From NCBI GenBank assembly GCA_949130495.1, contig OX422221.1, positions 476,427,159 through 476,491,158 of the forward strand: a DNA stretch of 64,000 bases, given 5' to 3'. Origin of the DNA: Sambucus nigra. Taxonomy: Eukaryota; Streptophyta; Magnoliopsida; Dipsacales; Adoxaceae. Below are positions 11,976 to 25,041 of the stretch, piece by piece (within the stretch, counting starts at the first letter, position 1; every line of letters starts with the position of its first letter). A program made the position numbers and the translations under genes. Below the pieces are notes generated by a model. That model ran no database searches, was not told the origin of the DNA, and saw nothing but the letters and a program-made list of their open reading frames with translations.

Positions 11976-13260
11976 TGTAACAACCAGTGACTTTTAAACC
12001 GATTTTAATTAAGTTAAATTAGATTTAAAAAATAAAAAATGTTGGTTTCTATATATGAAAATAAGGTTTTAAGTGTAGTTTAAATTGGGATTAAAATTTG
12101 GAAACTTTAACATTTTGTACAAACATAGGGAGAAGAACTGACCTAAGGAGAAAAATAAATAAATAAAACTATTCGACCATCCGATCAAGCTGAAAGTTTT
12201 ACAGCTTAATCTCACCTTTAGCTATTATGCCTCCAAATTTCAGCTAATTCCAACGGTCCGATCATCTGGAATGTTTTTTTAGTTTTTGTGTTTGATTAGG
12301 ACTCTGATTCTTTTGGGTATATAAACATAAAGTGCCGAGTTTAGGACTTTTAAAACATATTTTAACCTTGTAAAAAATCAGTATCCTCATATATTTCATC
12401 TTCTTCCATTTACTAAACTTTAGCCCCATTTAAACCAAGATTCAACCCAAGATTTGAAGGCTTATTTGGTGTTTTCTCGATTTTGGGCTAGAACGAGTTT
12501 TGATTATATTTTCACGAGAAACGCAGTGGTATGATCAAAATTTTGAGTCATAAGATTATGAGTATCTTATGATGATTTTAAGGTACGGGGTTTACGTAAT
12601 ATGCTCCTCAAATCTCTCGAGAGTAGTCGTTTGTCCCTCATTTATTTGTACTCAATTATTTTATATCATGACGTTTATTGGATCTAAAATATTGATTCGA
12701 TTGGGGTATTGTATTTATTGATGCGTATGGTGTCATAAAATTTTTATATGGCATGAATAATGGTCACCCGCCAATAGTCCAACAACCAGGACGAGGCTTT
12801 ATGAAGCTTAGGTGAGGTGAGGCCTGGTAACCTATTGATGTGTTTTTGAGAAATTAAATTGGTATAATGCTCAGATGTCGCATTGGACTTGGATTCATAT
12901 TCGTATTGTTGCATTTTATTCACCGTTATGATTTTGAACATCTATTCTTGTTATATTGTGTACTTCCTCGTATTTTTCTTTAAGTGGTAGGTTAGTGTGG
13001 ATTTGGACGCAACGGATTTCTGGAGAATTTTAGAGCATGAGGTTTGGCGGACTTAATTTTTTTTATAGCTTGGAAGTGTAATTTATTTGGAGAACTTAGT
13101 ATTATTTTGGAGTGGAAATTAAATGTAATTATTTTGGAAATTTTAAATTTTTGATTCGTTATCTTTATTTTTTTGGAATATAGATTCTCTATGCTAATTC
13201 TTGAGGATTTAGTTTAGTTTTAATCGTACTAGTGCTTCGTGTTTTGCTTAGGGTGTTATA
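11976..13260 (+). mobile_element. Array LTR 2
   Basis: TGTAACAACCAGTG to GGTGTTATA (1285 bp). It is homologous to LTR 1 throughout, with scattered substitutions and small indels. Confidence 0.7.
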
Positions 13261-13569
13261 GATGGTATCAAAGCTTAGGTGTACGATAATTCTTGGGTCT
13301 TTCGATTTAGGTATAGCTTGCGGGAGATGTGTTTCGTTGGAGATAGGCTATTCCGAATTGATTAAGGAGTTTAGTGTCGTCATGTTTTTGGACAGATAGA
13401 ATCGAGCAGTGATTCGTGAGAGAGCACATGGGGAAATATGCTGGTAGGATTGGGTGTATCGGTGCCTAATCATGATTTTTAAGGGTAGGAATTTTTGCAC
13501 CATATTTTATCTTGAGCGTTAGTCGTCGTCGAATTTCTATGACGAAATTCCTCTGCCAGTGGGGAAGTA
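13261..13569 (+). mobile_element. Array mini-internal region 2 (shortest)
   Basis: It starts with a primer site carrying one change (TGGTATCAAAGC) and ends with the polypurine tract. At 309 bp it lacks about 60 bp present in the other copies, just after the primer site. Confidence 0.65.
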
Positions 13570-14884
13570 TGTAACAACCCGTGATTTTTAACTCAGTTTT
13601 ATTCAAATTAACCCGGATTTTGGAAAAATAAATTTTGGGATCTATTTAATTTTGGTATGTAAAGATATTTTTTTTATATATTTAAAAAGAAGGTTTTAAG
13701 TAGAATTAAAATTGGGATTAAAATTTGGAAATTATAACATTATGTATGAAAATCGGGAGAAGATTCGACCTAAAGTAAAAAAAATGAATAAAAATATTCA
13801 ACTATCCGATCAAGAAAAAAGGTTTACGACTTCACCTTGCCTTCAGCTACTATGCCTCAAAATTTAAGCCAATTCCAATGGTCCGATCGTCTAGAATGTC
13901 TTTTTAGTGTTTGTATCGGATTAGGACTCTAATTCTTTTTGGTATATTAATATAAAGTGACAAATTTAGGAATTTTAAAATACATTTTAGCATTGCCAAA
14001 AATCAGTAGCCTCCTCTATTTTCATCTTCTTCCATTTACTAAACTTTTAGACCCATTTAAACCAAGATTCAACCCAATATTTGAAGGCTTATTTGGTGTT
14101 TTCTAGAGTTTGGGTAGAATGAGTTTTGATGCTTTTCGCCCGAGAAACGCAGTGGTATGATCAAAATTTTGAGGTATAATATTATGAGTTTCTTGTGATG
14201 ATTATAAGGTACAGGGTTTACGTAATATTCTCCTCAAATCGCTAGAGAGTAATCGTTTGTTCGTCATTTATTTGTACTCACATTTTGATATCATGACGTT
14301 TATTGGAATCTAAAATATTGATTTGTTTGAGATATTGTATTTATTAATGGGTATGGTATTGTAAATTTTTTATATGGCACGGAGAATGGTCACCCTCCAA
14401 TACTCAAATTGCCAGGATGAGACTTTATGAAGCTTAGGTGAGGTGAGGTTAGGCTTGGTGACCTATTGACGTATTTTTGAGAAATTAAATTGGTATAATG
14501 CTCGGATGTCGCATTGGACTTGAATTCAGATTCATAAAGTAGTATTTTAATCACTGTTATTATTTTGAGCATCTATTCTTGTCATATTGTGTAATACCCT
14601 GTATTTATTTTCAGTGGCAGGTTAGCGTGGATTTGGACGCCACATATTTTTGGAGAATTTTAGTGCATGAGGTTTGGAGGATTTTTTTTATAGCTTGGTA
14701 GTGTAATTTATTTGGAGAGCTTAGTATTATTTTCGAGTGGAATTTAATTGTAATTATTTTGGAAGGGTAAAATTTTTATTCGTTATGTTTATTTTTGTGG
14801 AAAATATATGCTCTATACTGATTGTTGAGGATTTAGTTTAGTGTTATTCATAGTAGTGCATCGTGTTTTCCATGGGGTGTTACA
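13570..14884 (+). mobile_element. Array LTR 3
   Basis: TGTAACAACCCGTG to GGGGTGTTACA (1315 bp). It has the best-preserved inverted ends of the array. Confidence 0.7.
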
Positions 14885-15253
14885 GATGGTATCAGAGCTT
14901 AGGTATAGATAATCCTCGGGTCTTTCGGTTTGGGTCTAGTTTGCGGGTTAGATGTGTTTCCTTGGAAATTGGAGGTTTTTGTTGAGGACGTGGTAGGCAT
15001 TGAGGTTAGGATTAGTAATCTTGATTTGAGGATGTTCAGAATTGATTGAGGACTTTAGTGTTGTTACGATTTTTGATAGATAGAATCGATTAGTGATTTG
15101 TGAGAGAGGGCGTGGGGAAACATGTGGGTAGGATTCAGTGTATGGGCGCCTAATCGTGAGTTTTAAGGGTAGGCATTTGTTCACCGTATTTTATCCTAAG
15201 CGTTAGGCATCATCGAATTTCTATGATGAAATTCTTGTGCTAGTGAGGAAGTA
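14885..15253 (+). mobile_element. Array mini-internal region 3
   Basis: Primer site TGGTATCAGAGC directly after the LTR; 369 bp; ends in the pol-end/polypurine stub. Confidence 0.7.
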
Positions 15254-16486
15254 TGTAACCCGTGATTTTTAAATCAGTTGTATTGCAATTAACTCGGATT
15301 TTGGGAAAATAAATTTTGGGATCTATTTAGTTTTGGTATGTAAAAATATTCTTTTTTATATATAGAGAGAAGGTTTTAAGTGGAGTTTGAATTGGGATTA
15401 AAATTTGGAAAATATAACTTTTTGTATGAAAATCGGGAGAAGAACCGACCTCAGGGGAAAAAAATATTCGACCATCCAATCAAGCTGAAAGTTTCACAGC
15501 TTCATCTCGCCTTCAGCTACTATGCCTCCAAATTTCATCCAATTCCAAAGGTCCGATCATCCAAAATGTGTTTTTTAGTGTTTGTATCTGATTAGAACTC
15601 ATATTATTTTTGGTATGTAAACATAAAGTGACGTGTTTAGGACTTTTAAAACACATTTTATCCTTGTAAAAAATTAGTAGCCTCCTCTATTTTAACATAA
15701 AGTGAAGGCTTATTTGGTGTTTTCTCGAGTTTGGGCTAGAATGATTTTTGATGATTTTCTCCCGAGAAACGCAGTGGTATGATCAAAATTTTGAGGTGTA
15801 ATATTATGAGTTTCTTGTTATGATTATAAGGTACGGGGTTTACGTAATATTCTCGTCAAATCGCTCAAGAGTAATCGTTTGTTCGTCATTTATTTGTACT
15901 CAAAATTTTGATATCATGACGTTTATTGGAATCTAAAATATTGATTCCATTGAGATATTGTATTTATTGATGGCTATGGTATTGTAAATTTTTTATATGT
16001 CACGGAGAATGGTCACCCTCCAATAGTCCAGGATCAGGATTTATGAAGCTTAGACTTGGTGACCTATTCACGTGTTTTTGAGAAATTAATTTGGTATAAT
16101 GCTCGGATGTCGCATTGGACTTGAATTCAGAGTCATAAAGTACTATTTTATTCACCGTTATTATTTTGAGAATCTATTATTATCATATTGTGTACTTCCC
16201 TGTATTTTTCTTTTAGTGGAAGGTTAGCGTGGATTTGGACTCCCTGGATTTTTGGAGAATTTTAGTGCATGAGGTTGGGAGGATTTTTTTTATAGCTTGG
16301 AAGTGTAATTTATTTGGAGAGCTTAGTATTATTTTTGAGTGGAATTTAATTGTAATTATTTTTGAAGCGTAATTTTTTTATTCGATATGTTTATTTTTAT
16401 GGAATATATATGCTCTATACTGATTGTTGAGGATTTAGTTTAGTGCTAATCGTAGTAGTGCATCGTGTTTTGCACGGGGTGTTATA
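15254..16486 (+). mobile_element. Array LTR 4
   Basis: TGTAACCCGTG (three bases short compared with the other starts) to GGGGTGTTATA. At 1233 bp it is the shortest complete LTR, with deletions near 15690 and 16030-16060 relative to its neighbours. Confidence 0.65.
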
Positions 16487-16856
16487 GATGGTATCGGATC
16501 TTAGGTATACGATAATCCTCGGGTCTTTCGATTTGGGTCTAGTTTGAGCGTTAGATGTGTTTCGTTGGAAATTGGAGGTTTTTGTTTAGGACGTGGTAGG
16601 CATTAAGGTTAGGATTAGTAATCTTGATTTGAGGATGTTCATAGTTGATTGAGGAATTTAGTGTTGTTATTATTTTTAACAGATAGAATCGAGTAGTGAT
16701 TTGTGAGAGAGGGCGCGATGAAACATGCGGCAAGGATTCAATGTATGGGCACCTAATCGTGAGTTTTAAGGGTAGGCATTTGTACATCGTATTTTATCTT
16801 TAGCGTTAGGCGTCGTTGAATTTCTACGACAAAATTCCTGTGCTAGTGGGGAAGTA
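16487..16856 (+). mobile_element. Array mini-internal region 4
   Basis: 370 bp. The primer site is mutated (TGGTATCGGATC); the polypurine stub is retained. Confidence 0.65.
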
Positions 16857-18172
16857 TGTAATAACCCGTGATTTTTAAATCAGTTGTAATAAAATTAATT
16901 CAAACTTTGGAAAAATAAATTTTGGGATCTATTTAGTTTTGGTATGTAAAAATATTCTCTTTTATATATAGAAAAAAGGTTTTAAGTGGAATTTAAATTG
17001 GGATTCAAATTTGAAAAATATAACTTTTTGTATAAAAATCGGGATAATATCCAACCTAAGGAGAAAAATTAATAAATAAAAATATTCTAGCATCCGATCA
17101 AGATGAAAGTTTCAGAGCTTCATCTCGCCTTCAGCTACTATGCCTCCAAATTTCTGCCAATTCCAACGGTCTTATCGTCCGGAATATTATTTTTAGTGTT
17201 TGTATTTGATTAGCAATCTATTCTTTTTTGAATGTAAACATAAAGTGACGAGTTTAAGATTTTTAAAACACATTTTAGCCTTGTCAAAAATCAATAGCCT
17301 CCTCTATTTTCATCTTCTTCCATTTACGAAACTTTAGCCCCATTTAAACCAAGATTCAACCCAAGAATTGAAGGTTTATTTGGTGCTTTCTCAACTTTGG
17401 TCTAGAACAAGTTTTGATTATTTTCACGCGAGAAACGCAGTGGTATAGTCAAAATTTTGAGGCATAATATTTTGAGTTTCTTGTGATGATTTTATTTTAC
17501 GGGGTTTACGTAATATTCTCCTCAAATCTCTCGAGAGTAGTCTTTTGTTCATCTTTTATTTGTACTCAAAATTTTGATATCATGACGTTTATTGGAATCT
17601 AAAGTATGGATTCGATTGAGATATTGTATTTATTGATGGGTATGGTGTCATAAAATTTTTATATGGCACGGACAATGGTCACCCGCCGATACTCCAATAG
17701 CCAGCAATAGGATTTATGAAGCTTAGGTGAGGTGAGGTGAGACTTGGTGAACTATTGATGTGTTTTTAAGAAATTAAATTGGTATAATGCTCCGATGTCG
17801 CATTGGACTTGAATTCACATTCTTATTGTTCTATTTTATTAACCGTTATTGTTTCGATTATCTATTCTTGTCATATTTTGTACTTTCCCGTATTTTTCTT
17901 TCAGTGTCAGGTTAGCGTGCATTTGGACGCCACGGATTTTAGAAGAATTTTAGTGCATGAGGTTTGGAGGATTTTAGTTATAGCTTGGCAGTGTAATTTA
18001 TTTGGAGAGCTTTGCATTATTTTCGAGTAGAATTTAATTGTAATTATTTTGGAAGTGTAAGTTTGATTCGTTTTGTTTATTTTTATATAATATAGATTCT
18101 TTATACTAATTGTTGAGGATTTAGTTTAGTATTAATCGTAGTAGTGCCTCGTGTTTTGCACGGGGTGTTACA
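16857..18172 (+). mobile_element. Array LTR 5
   Basis: TGTAATAACCCGTG to CGGGGTGTTACA (1316 bp). A GGTGA minisatellite (AGGTGAGGTGAGGTGAG) is seen near 17724, with fewer units in the other LTRs. Confidence 0.7.
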
Positions 18173-18542
18173 GATGGTATCAGAGCTTAGTTATACGATA
18201 ATCCTCGGGTCTTTCGGTTTGGGTCTACTTTGCGGGTTAGATGTGATTCGTTTGATATAGGGGGTTTTTGTTGAGGACGTGGTAGGCATTGAGGGTAGGA
18301 TTAGTAATCTTGATGTAAGGATGTTCAGAATTGATTGAGGACTTTAGTGTTGTTATGATTTTTGACAGATAAAATCGAGTAGTGATTTGTGAGAGAGCGC
18401 ATGGGGAAACATGCGGGTAGGATTAGGTGTATGGGCACCTAATTGTTATTTTTATGGGTAGTCATTTGTGCACTGTATTTTATCTTGAGCATTAGGTGTA
18501 GTCGAATTTCTTTGACGAAATTCCTATCGTAGTGGGGAAGTA
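18173..18542 (+). mobile_element. Array mini-internal region 5
   Basis: Primer site TGGTATCAGAGC follows the LTR; 370 bp; ends in GGGGAAGTA before LTR 6. Confidence 0.7.
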
Positions 18543-19394
18543 TGTAACAACCTATGATTTTTGCATCGGTTTTATTATAATTAACTTGAATTATGGAAAA
18601 ATAAATCTTGGGGTCTATTTAATTTGTGTATGTAAAAATATTCTTTTTTATATATAAAAAGAAGTTTTAAGTGGGATTTAAATTGGGATTAAAATTTGGA
18701 AAATATAACTTTTTATGTAAAAATCGGGAGAATATCCGACCTAAGGAGCAAAAAAATTAAGTAAAAATATTCCATCATCCGATCAAGCTGAACGTTTTAC
18801 AGCTTCATCTTGCCTTCATCTAATATATCCCTAAATTTCATCCAATTCTAACGGTCCGATCGTTCGAAATGTTTTTTTAGTGTATTTTTTAGGACTCTAA
18901 TTCTTTTTGGTATATAAACATAAAGTGACGAGTTTAGGACTTTCAAAACACATTATATCCTTTTTAAAAATTAGTAGCCTCCTCTATTTTCATCATCTTC
19001 CATTTAGTAGATTTAGCCCCATTTAGACCAAGATTCAACCTAGGATTTGAAGGCTTATTTGGTGTATTCTCGAGTTTGGACTAGAACAAGTTTTGATTAT
19101 TTTCGCGCGAGAAGTGCAGTTGTATGATCAAAATTTTGAGGCATAATATTATGAGTTTCTTGTGATAATTTTAAGGTACGGGGTTTACGTAATATGCTCC
19201 TCACATCTCTCGAGAGTAGTCATTTGTTCCTCATTTATTTCTACTCAAATTTTTGATATCATGACATTTCTTGGAATCTAAAATATTGATTCGATGGAGA
19301 TATTGTATTTGTTGATGAGTATGGTGTCATCAAATTTTTATATGGCATGGAGAATGGTCACCCGCCAATAGTCTACTAGTAGGGATGAGGCTTT
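18543..19394 (+). mobile_element. Array LTR 6, truncated by insertion
   Basis: Homologous to the other LTRs until GATGAGGCTTT, where LTR sequence stops and a new TGTAACACC start begins. The remainder of this LTR is not found in the window. Confidence 0.7.
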
Positions 19395-20867
19395 TGTAAC
19401 ACCTCGAGTTTTAATTAATTGTCTTTAATTAATTTGGAGTGAAATAAAATTTTTGGAGTTAATGGCCTTTAAAGAATTTAACTTGGTTTTATTCGTAAAT
19501 TTTTCAATCGGGAATTAATTCTAGTCTTTTATAAAAAAGTTGTAAAGTTTTATGATTTAACTTTCACGTACTTTTTTAAGAATATTTATCAAACTAACAA
19601 GTCATATTTTAAAAGATTTGGATTTTAATACTGGGGTCGTTCGAACGACATCGTTTCTCGTTCGAACGATACCGTACGTATTTCGAACGACAGTGACGGT
19701 GGATGGATATGTGTCTCCTAATTGTGTTTTAACTATTAAACCGTTTATATACTAAACTAATATGGGGCTGGGACTTCGAAAATAACTTTTCTCTCGAACA
19801 TTATCCAGAAAGTTTTTCAGAAACATATTCCTCTCATTTTCAACCCCTAGCCCCTACTTTTCACAAGTTTTGAAGAGTTCAGCCTTCTATTCAGATTTTG
19901 ATCCAACTAATTTCAGGCATGAATACTCTATTCTTTTGCTTTAGTATTATGTGTTTTACATATTGCCTAAATCGTAATTGCTTATTTTCCTAAATCAATT
20001 CGCAATCTAATTAGAGAAAGTGGACACATAAAACTTGGGCTGTTTTTATGAAATATTTTAATACGAATAACATTCATAACCTTTGGGTACGTTGGATTCA
20101 TGAGTGGATTTTGGGTTTTGTTGGTGTAGGTTGCATGTAGAAAACCCCTAGTTTTGAAATAAATGAAGTTGGGGGTTTATAACTCATGTAATTTGTGTAG
20201 AGTTAATGAAATTGGGATTTTGATGTATAAATGATGAAAATGTATATTTAATTTAATATAATTAAATGAGATTAATTGGGTATTTTGGCATTCTGATAAT
20301 TAAATTAATATTTAATTGAATTGGACTAGCATGCGTAGTTTTATACGTTGATTAATTTTGATTGGTTATGTGACTTGTTGATATTATTTAATTACCTTTT
20401 TGTGATGACGGGCAGTTGGGTATTTTTTCTCTCCCTATATGTTAGGATGTCTTCTAGGTATGGGACTAGTGGGTAGGCCTTTTGATGATTTACGCCGGCT
20501 AGGTATGGGACTAGTGAGGGTAGATTATTGCGACTTTATTATGTCGGGGGTGGCTGATTTTTGGATACTTTATTGTCGTTACGCTATCCTAGGCATAAGA
20601 CTAGGCCGAGGTTATGTTCGAAATTCATCCTATACATAGGGTAGGACATATTGATAACTTGGGGACCCTTAGGTTTGGGACTAAGGGGTATTTTGAAGAT
20701 CTCACATCGATAAAAGGATGGGGTAATTAATAAATTGAGAAATTGAGAATTAATGCCTAAGATAAAAATGGGTATTAAAATTTGTGGCGACATAATGTGT
20801 CGGGGACAACATTTTAAACGGGTCAGAGGATGATTTATGTCGTGTCGTGTCGTGTGTGGAACCTTTT
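19395..20867 (+). mobile_element. Element O: 5' LTR, left part
   Basis: The LTR starts TGTAACACCTCGAG at the breakpoint in array LTR 6 and is itself interrupted by element M at 20868. It holds a cluster of TTCGAA-centred palindromes at about 19638-19692 (GTTCGAACGAC and variants). It resumes at about 56802 and ends at 57626, giving a total LTR of about 2.3 kb. Confidence 0.65.
20863..20867. other. Left target duplication of element M
   Basis: CTTTT here corresponds to CTTGT at 56797-56801 on the other side of M (4 of 5 bases identical), as expected for a diverged 5-bp duplication of an old insertion. Confidence 0.55.
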
Positions 20868-23128
20868 TGTTACACCCCAAACTCAATATCCATACTAATC
20901 ATTTTTTATTAGAATAATTGGATCGAATCTTAAGCCCATTAGAAATATAATTCATTTATCAATATTTTTCTGCATAATGTGCATAATGAACATAATATTA
21001 CTCTTATACCATAATGAAACCAATATCAGAGTCATAATTAAGTGAACATATAATACTATGATTAACTATGATAAAATTTTACAATCATCAACTCAATCCA
21101 TGCTGACGCAATATATATACAATGTGTGAGTATAATAAAATCATCAATGTGACAATGATAAAATCTCCATATTTAAACCCCAGCTCTTTCCAACAGTGCA
21201 ACTCTCAAAGATACCGATCATATGGTATCCTAGGTGGTAGCGTACAAACCTGAAATTGTTAAAATATAAATCGTAGGCATTAAGCTTAGTGAGGTAATCC
21301 TTCCCTACAATGAAATAATAATCCTATATCGAATATGTGGATATAAAATTCGACAAATCCTACCCATTGGAAATAACAAATCGTAGATCATAAGATCCAA
21401 ATAATTCTCCCCATTGGCAATAACAAATCCTGGATTATAAGACCCAAATAATTTATGCCCGTTGGCCATAACAAATCCTGAATCATAAGACCCAAATATT
21501 TCTCCCCATTCGCAATAACAAATCCTGGATCATAAGACCCAAATAATTCTGGCTTTTGGCAATAACAAATCCTGAATACCGAAGTATTCAAACAAATCCG
21601 CTCTTAGAGCTATATTTATATCTATATATGAATCAAATCATAAGTACACTCACCTTGGCAACTTATCAGGCTTTTCCTTTTCTTTTGTCCGGCACTTATT
21701 CAATTGGTTCTTATTCCCTTCCTATCATTCTTACACTACTTATATCACCATAAGAATATAAAAAATCCATGGAATATCTGAAAAATAACTCAATTCATAA
21801 GAATCATATGATTCAATTCAAATCATTTATTACAAGTGAAATTCCATCCAAATTCATGTTAATATATTTGACATATCCAATTCATAGACCAAACATACAT
21901 TCATTTATTCTTGGTAATTAAATCCTTATCATATTAGGATTCCAATACAAAATACGGCACATCATTTCAAGTTTCCTTGAGCAAGATAGGCCCATTTCTT
22001 TACTACGTAGCAAATAATCGCTATACGTTCTTTTATTGTTCATTGAACTTCCCAGAATTTTCATAATTTTTCTAGCGCATAACTTTCTATGATATTTCAC
22101 CCATCATTAGTAAACATATTGAAAAATACAAAATTAAAGTTTCATAATTTTTAAGGTTCATTTGCTATGTGAAGCAATACATCGAACACATGGAGTGCAT
22201 ACTTTTACCCTTGGGGATGATTTCATACCCAAACTTCAAACCATCACCCAATATTCATTTCTTGATATTTTCATATCATTTTCGGATATATCACACATAT
22301 ATGAGTCTAGTTTAATCTCAAATTAGAATCAATCAATTCCAGTAAGTATACAAAAATATATGGAAGGTTGAATAAACAAGGTTACTAAACGAAGCAATTT
22401 TAGGGGTTTGTACATTCAACTTAACTTAAACTTGCATCTAACCATACATATACATCAAGGGATGAAAGTTTAGTAAATAAATGATTATTTATATCATATA
22501 AATCAGTAATATAAGAAAAATAACAAGATTTGGGGTTAGGATTACCTTCGGGACTTTTACGTTATTTCCACGGATTTTTCTCCAAATTTTGTCCTCACTT
22601 GCTTTCGAAACTTTTCAATTCTCTCTTACTCTCAAGCCAAAATCTTTAATGGCTGAGTTATGCTAAAGGAAGGGATTATTTCAAGCCTTTAAAGGCAGCC
22701 AAAACCAGCCTCCTTCTTTAACCAATCAAAATTCACCATTTGTTAGCTTAATAAGATGAAATATCATTTAACGAATGGAAAAATTTGTCCTTTCTTCGTA
22801 ATTCCAGCATAACTTCTCCCTCGGACCTCCATTTAATACACCGTCTATCATGTTACAAAACTAACTCATAAATATACAACTATCTAGCTTCCTAATCAAG
22901 TCAATTATTATGTTATAATGGTCAAAATTAGTCTTAAACATGAACATTCCTACCGAAAACTTCAAAATTTTATATTTGTAACTAATTCAATATTTCATGA
23001 TTTATGAAGGTAGGATTAGACTAAACATAATGACTTAAAATTATATATACTAATAACATATTATCCATATCACATAGTCTAATCATTATTTAAACATAAT
23101 TTATCATAATTATATTCGGGTTGTCACA
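20868..23128 (-). mobile_element. Element M: 3' LTR (intact length, 2261 bp)
   Basis: On the minus strand it runs from TGTGACAACCC (23128) to GGGGTGTAACA (20868). Against the other LTR I count roughly 20 differences in the first 275 plus-strand bases, so insertion was not recent. It preserves the empty target sites of both the CACTA element (near 21831) and the solo LTR (near 22520). Confidence 0.85.
21363..21580. repeat. 47-48 bp minisatellite inside the LTR of M
   Basis: About 4.6 tandem copies of a unit around CCCATTGGCAATAACAAATC followed by TCATAAGACCCAAATAATTC. The homologous block is present in the other LTR at about 28491-28705. Confidence 0.85.
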
Positions 23129-23643
23129 ATTCTCCCCCTGTTAGGAAATTTCGTCCCCAAAATTAACATACCTTGGTTGTCTGAATCAAAAAAATATGGA
23201 TAATTCATCTTCATGGTATCCTCACTCTCCCATGTAGCCTCTTCCATGGAATTCCTTATCCACACAACTTTCACAAGTGGGATCACTTTTGATCTCAATA
23301 TTTGTTCTTTTCCATCGACGATTGCAAGTGGTTCTTCCACATAGCTCAAACCTTCCTTCAACGCAATAGGTTGTTCCACCAATACATGTGAAGGATCCAC
23401 TACATACTTTCTCAACATAGAAACCTAGAAAACATCATGTAATCGAGCTAACTCATGTGGTAATGGTAACTTGTAGGCAACCATCCCGACTTTCTCAAGA
23501 ATTTCATAAGGTCCATTATAGCATGGGCATAATTTACCTTTCTTTCCAAACCTCATAACTCCTTTTCATGGCGATATCCAAAGAAACACGTAATCCCCCT
23601 TCTGAAATTCTAAATCTTTTCGTCGCTTATCCTTATAACCTTT
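23129..23643 (-). pseudogene. Element M: integrase C-terminus and chromodomain
   Basis: Minus-strand reading from 23643 gives the end of integrase (a GPYEIL motif, then LHDVF..VSMLRKYV) and a chromodomain-like tail (LRSKVIPLVKVVWIRNSMEEATWE). Such a tail marks chromoviruses and is thought to target integration to heterochromatin. At least two stops break it: a TGA inside the GPYEIL-side region, and a TAG just before VSMLRKY where His is usual. The frame runs on through ILGTKFPN to the polypurine tract before the LTR. Confidence 0.7.
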
Positions 23644-24468
23644 CTATCTTCTTTGAGCCGTTCTCATTCTATCTTGAATAATCTTTACTTTTTCAGTGGT
23701 TACATCAATCAACTCTAGACCCTCTATTTTCCTTTCACCAACTTCACCCCAACATACGGGTGTACGACGCCGTCTACCATACAACGCTTCATATGGCTCC
23801 ATACCAATAGTAGATTGAAAACTATTGTTATATGAAAATTCTATCAAAAGGAAAATATTTATCTCAATTTCCTTTAAAATCAAGCACACAAGCACTAAGC
23901 ATATTGTCCTTTCAGATTACCCATCTGTCTGAGGATGAAAAGTCGTACTAAACTTTAAGTTAGTACCCATAGCATACTGCAATCTATCCCAAAATTTAGA
24001 TGAAAAAGTAGGGTCCATATCTGAAATAATAGATACCGGTGCTCTATGCAATCGAATAATCTCATTAACATACAATCTATCATACCCATCAACTGTATAC
24101 GTAGTCTTAACTGCTAGAAAATGAGCGGACTTGGTCAATTTGTCCACCACTACCCAAATCGAATATGACCCCTTCTGAGATCGAGGAAGTCCAACCACAA
24201 AATCCATCATTACATGATCCCAATTCCATTCCGGTATTGGCAATGGCTGAAGCAGACCAGTAGGATTCTGATGCTCCACTTTCACTTACTGACATATAAG
24301 ACACCTAGCAACAAAATCATCTATTTACTTCTTCATATTATTCCACCAATAATGCTCCTTTAAATCCCTATACATTTTAGTACTACCATGATGCATAGTA
24401 TAAATGGAATTATGAGCCTCATCTAAAATTTCCTCTTTCATTCCACCCACATTAGGCCCATATAACCG
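23644..24468 (-). pseudogene. Element M: integrase (HHCC zinc finger and catalytic core)
   Basis: From the right, the zinc-binding His/His and CLIC cysteines lie at about 24300-24420, before the core. The core has WDHVMMDFVVGLP (first Asp), IISDMDPTF (second Asp) and, after a TAA at 23917-23919 that replaces the Gln expected after QTDG, SERT with the catalytic Glu. The YNNSFQSTIGMEPYEALYGR motif follows. Integrase would insert the cDNA into the host chromosome. Several stops make it non-functional. Confidence 0.75.
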
Positions 24469-24984
24469 CTACTTATACAATAAAGTTCCATCATTCATAA
24501 TACAAAAATCTTCAGACTTACCATCTCGGCCATCTTCTCGTTTTTTCTCAATAAAAGGATCTTGACTTTGCAAATCATGAATACGGGTAGCTAACAAAGG
24601 CCTCGCGCTTACATAAGCAAAGAACTTGTCCCCATCTGCTAGCTTCAATTCTACTCCCATCAATATCAACTCCATGATGTCGGCAACTCTAGCACACTGA
24701 ATACAAGATAACCTGCTCGAAGCCTTTCTACTCAGAGCATCTGCAACTATACTTGCCTTCCCTGGGTGGTAGTGAATTGTACAATCATAATCTTTAATTA
24801 ACTCCATCCACCGCCTATGCCTCAAATTTAACTCCTTCTGATTAAACAAATACTTAAGACTCTGATGGTCAGTAAAAATTTCACATACTTCACCATATAA
24901 ATAATGACGCCATAATTTCAAAGCTAACACAATAACAGCAAGTTCCAAATCATGTGTAGGATAATTGAGTTCATGTGTACACAA
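24469..24984 (-). pseudogene. Element M: RNase H
   Basis: The 171-residue open segment carries the acidic residues of a Ty3/gypsy RNase H in [22 protein letters not shown] and VADALSRK. It should be continuous with RT, but in-frame TAG codons at 24985-24987, 25018-25020 and 25042-25044 separate them, each where family members usually have Gln. Confidence 0.75.
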
Positions 24985-25041
24985 CTACCTAGAAGCATAA
25001 GCAATAACCTTACCATGCTACATAAAAACACAACCCAACCC

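Larger units (their letters stand above)
10297..19394 (+). mobile_element. Tandem array of an LTR retroelement derivative (LTR-internal units)
   Basis: Six LTRs begin at 10297, 11976, 13570, 15254, 16857 and 18543 (spacing 1.59-1.69 kb). Each begins TGTAAC(A) and the complete ones end TGTTA(C/T)A. Five short internal regions of 309-370 bp lie between them. Each internal region starts with a tRNA-Met-like primer site (TGGTATCAGAGC or a variant) and ends with a gypsy pol-end stub plus a GGGGAAGTA polypurine tract. There is no gag or pol. The array is cut in its sixth LTR by a later insertion. This is a non-autonomous, internally deleted Ty3/gypsy derivative in head-to-tail tandem. Confidence 0.8.

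Noticed and set aside
11685..16787. Similar 73-78 residue minus-strand frames in the array (MHKCLP.., MNKCLP.., MYKCLP..)
   Set aside because: They recur because the mini-internal region is repeated. They run antisense across the primer-site side of a retroelement and look like no known protein.
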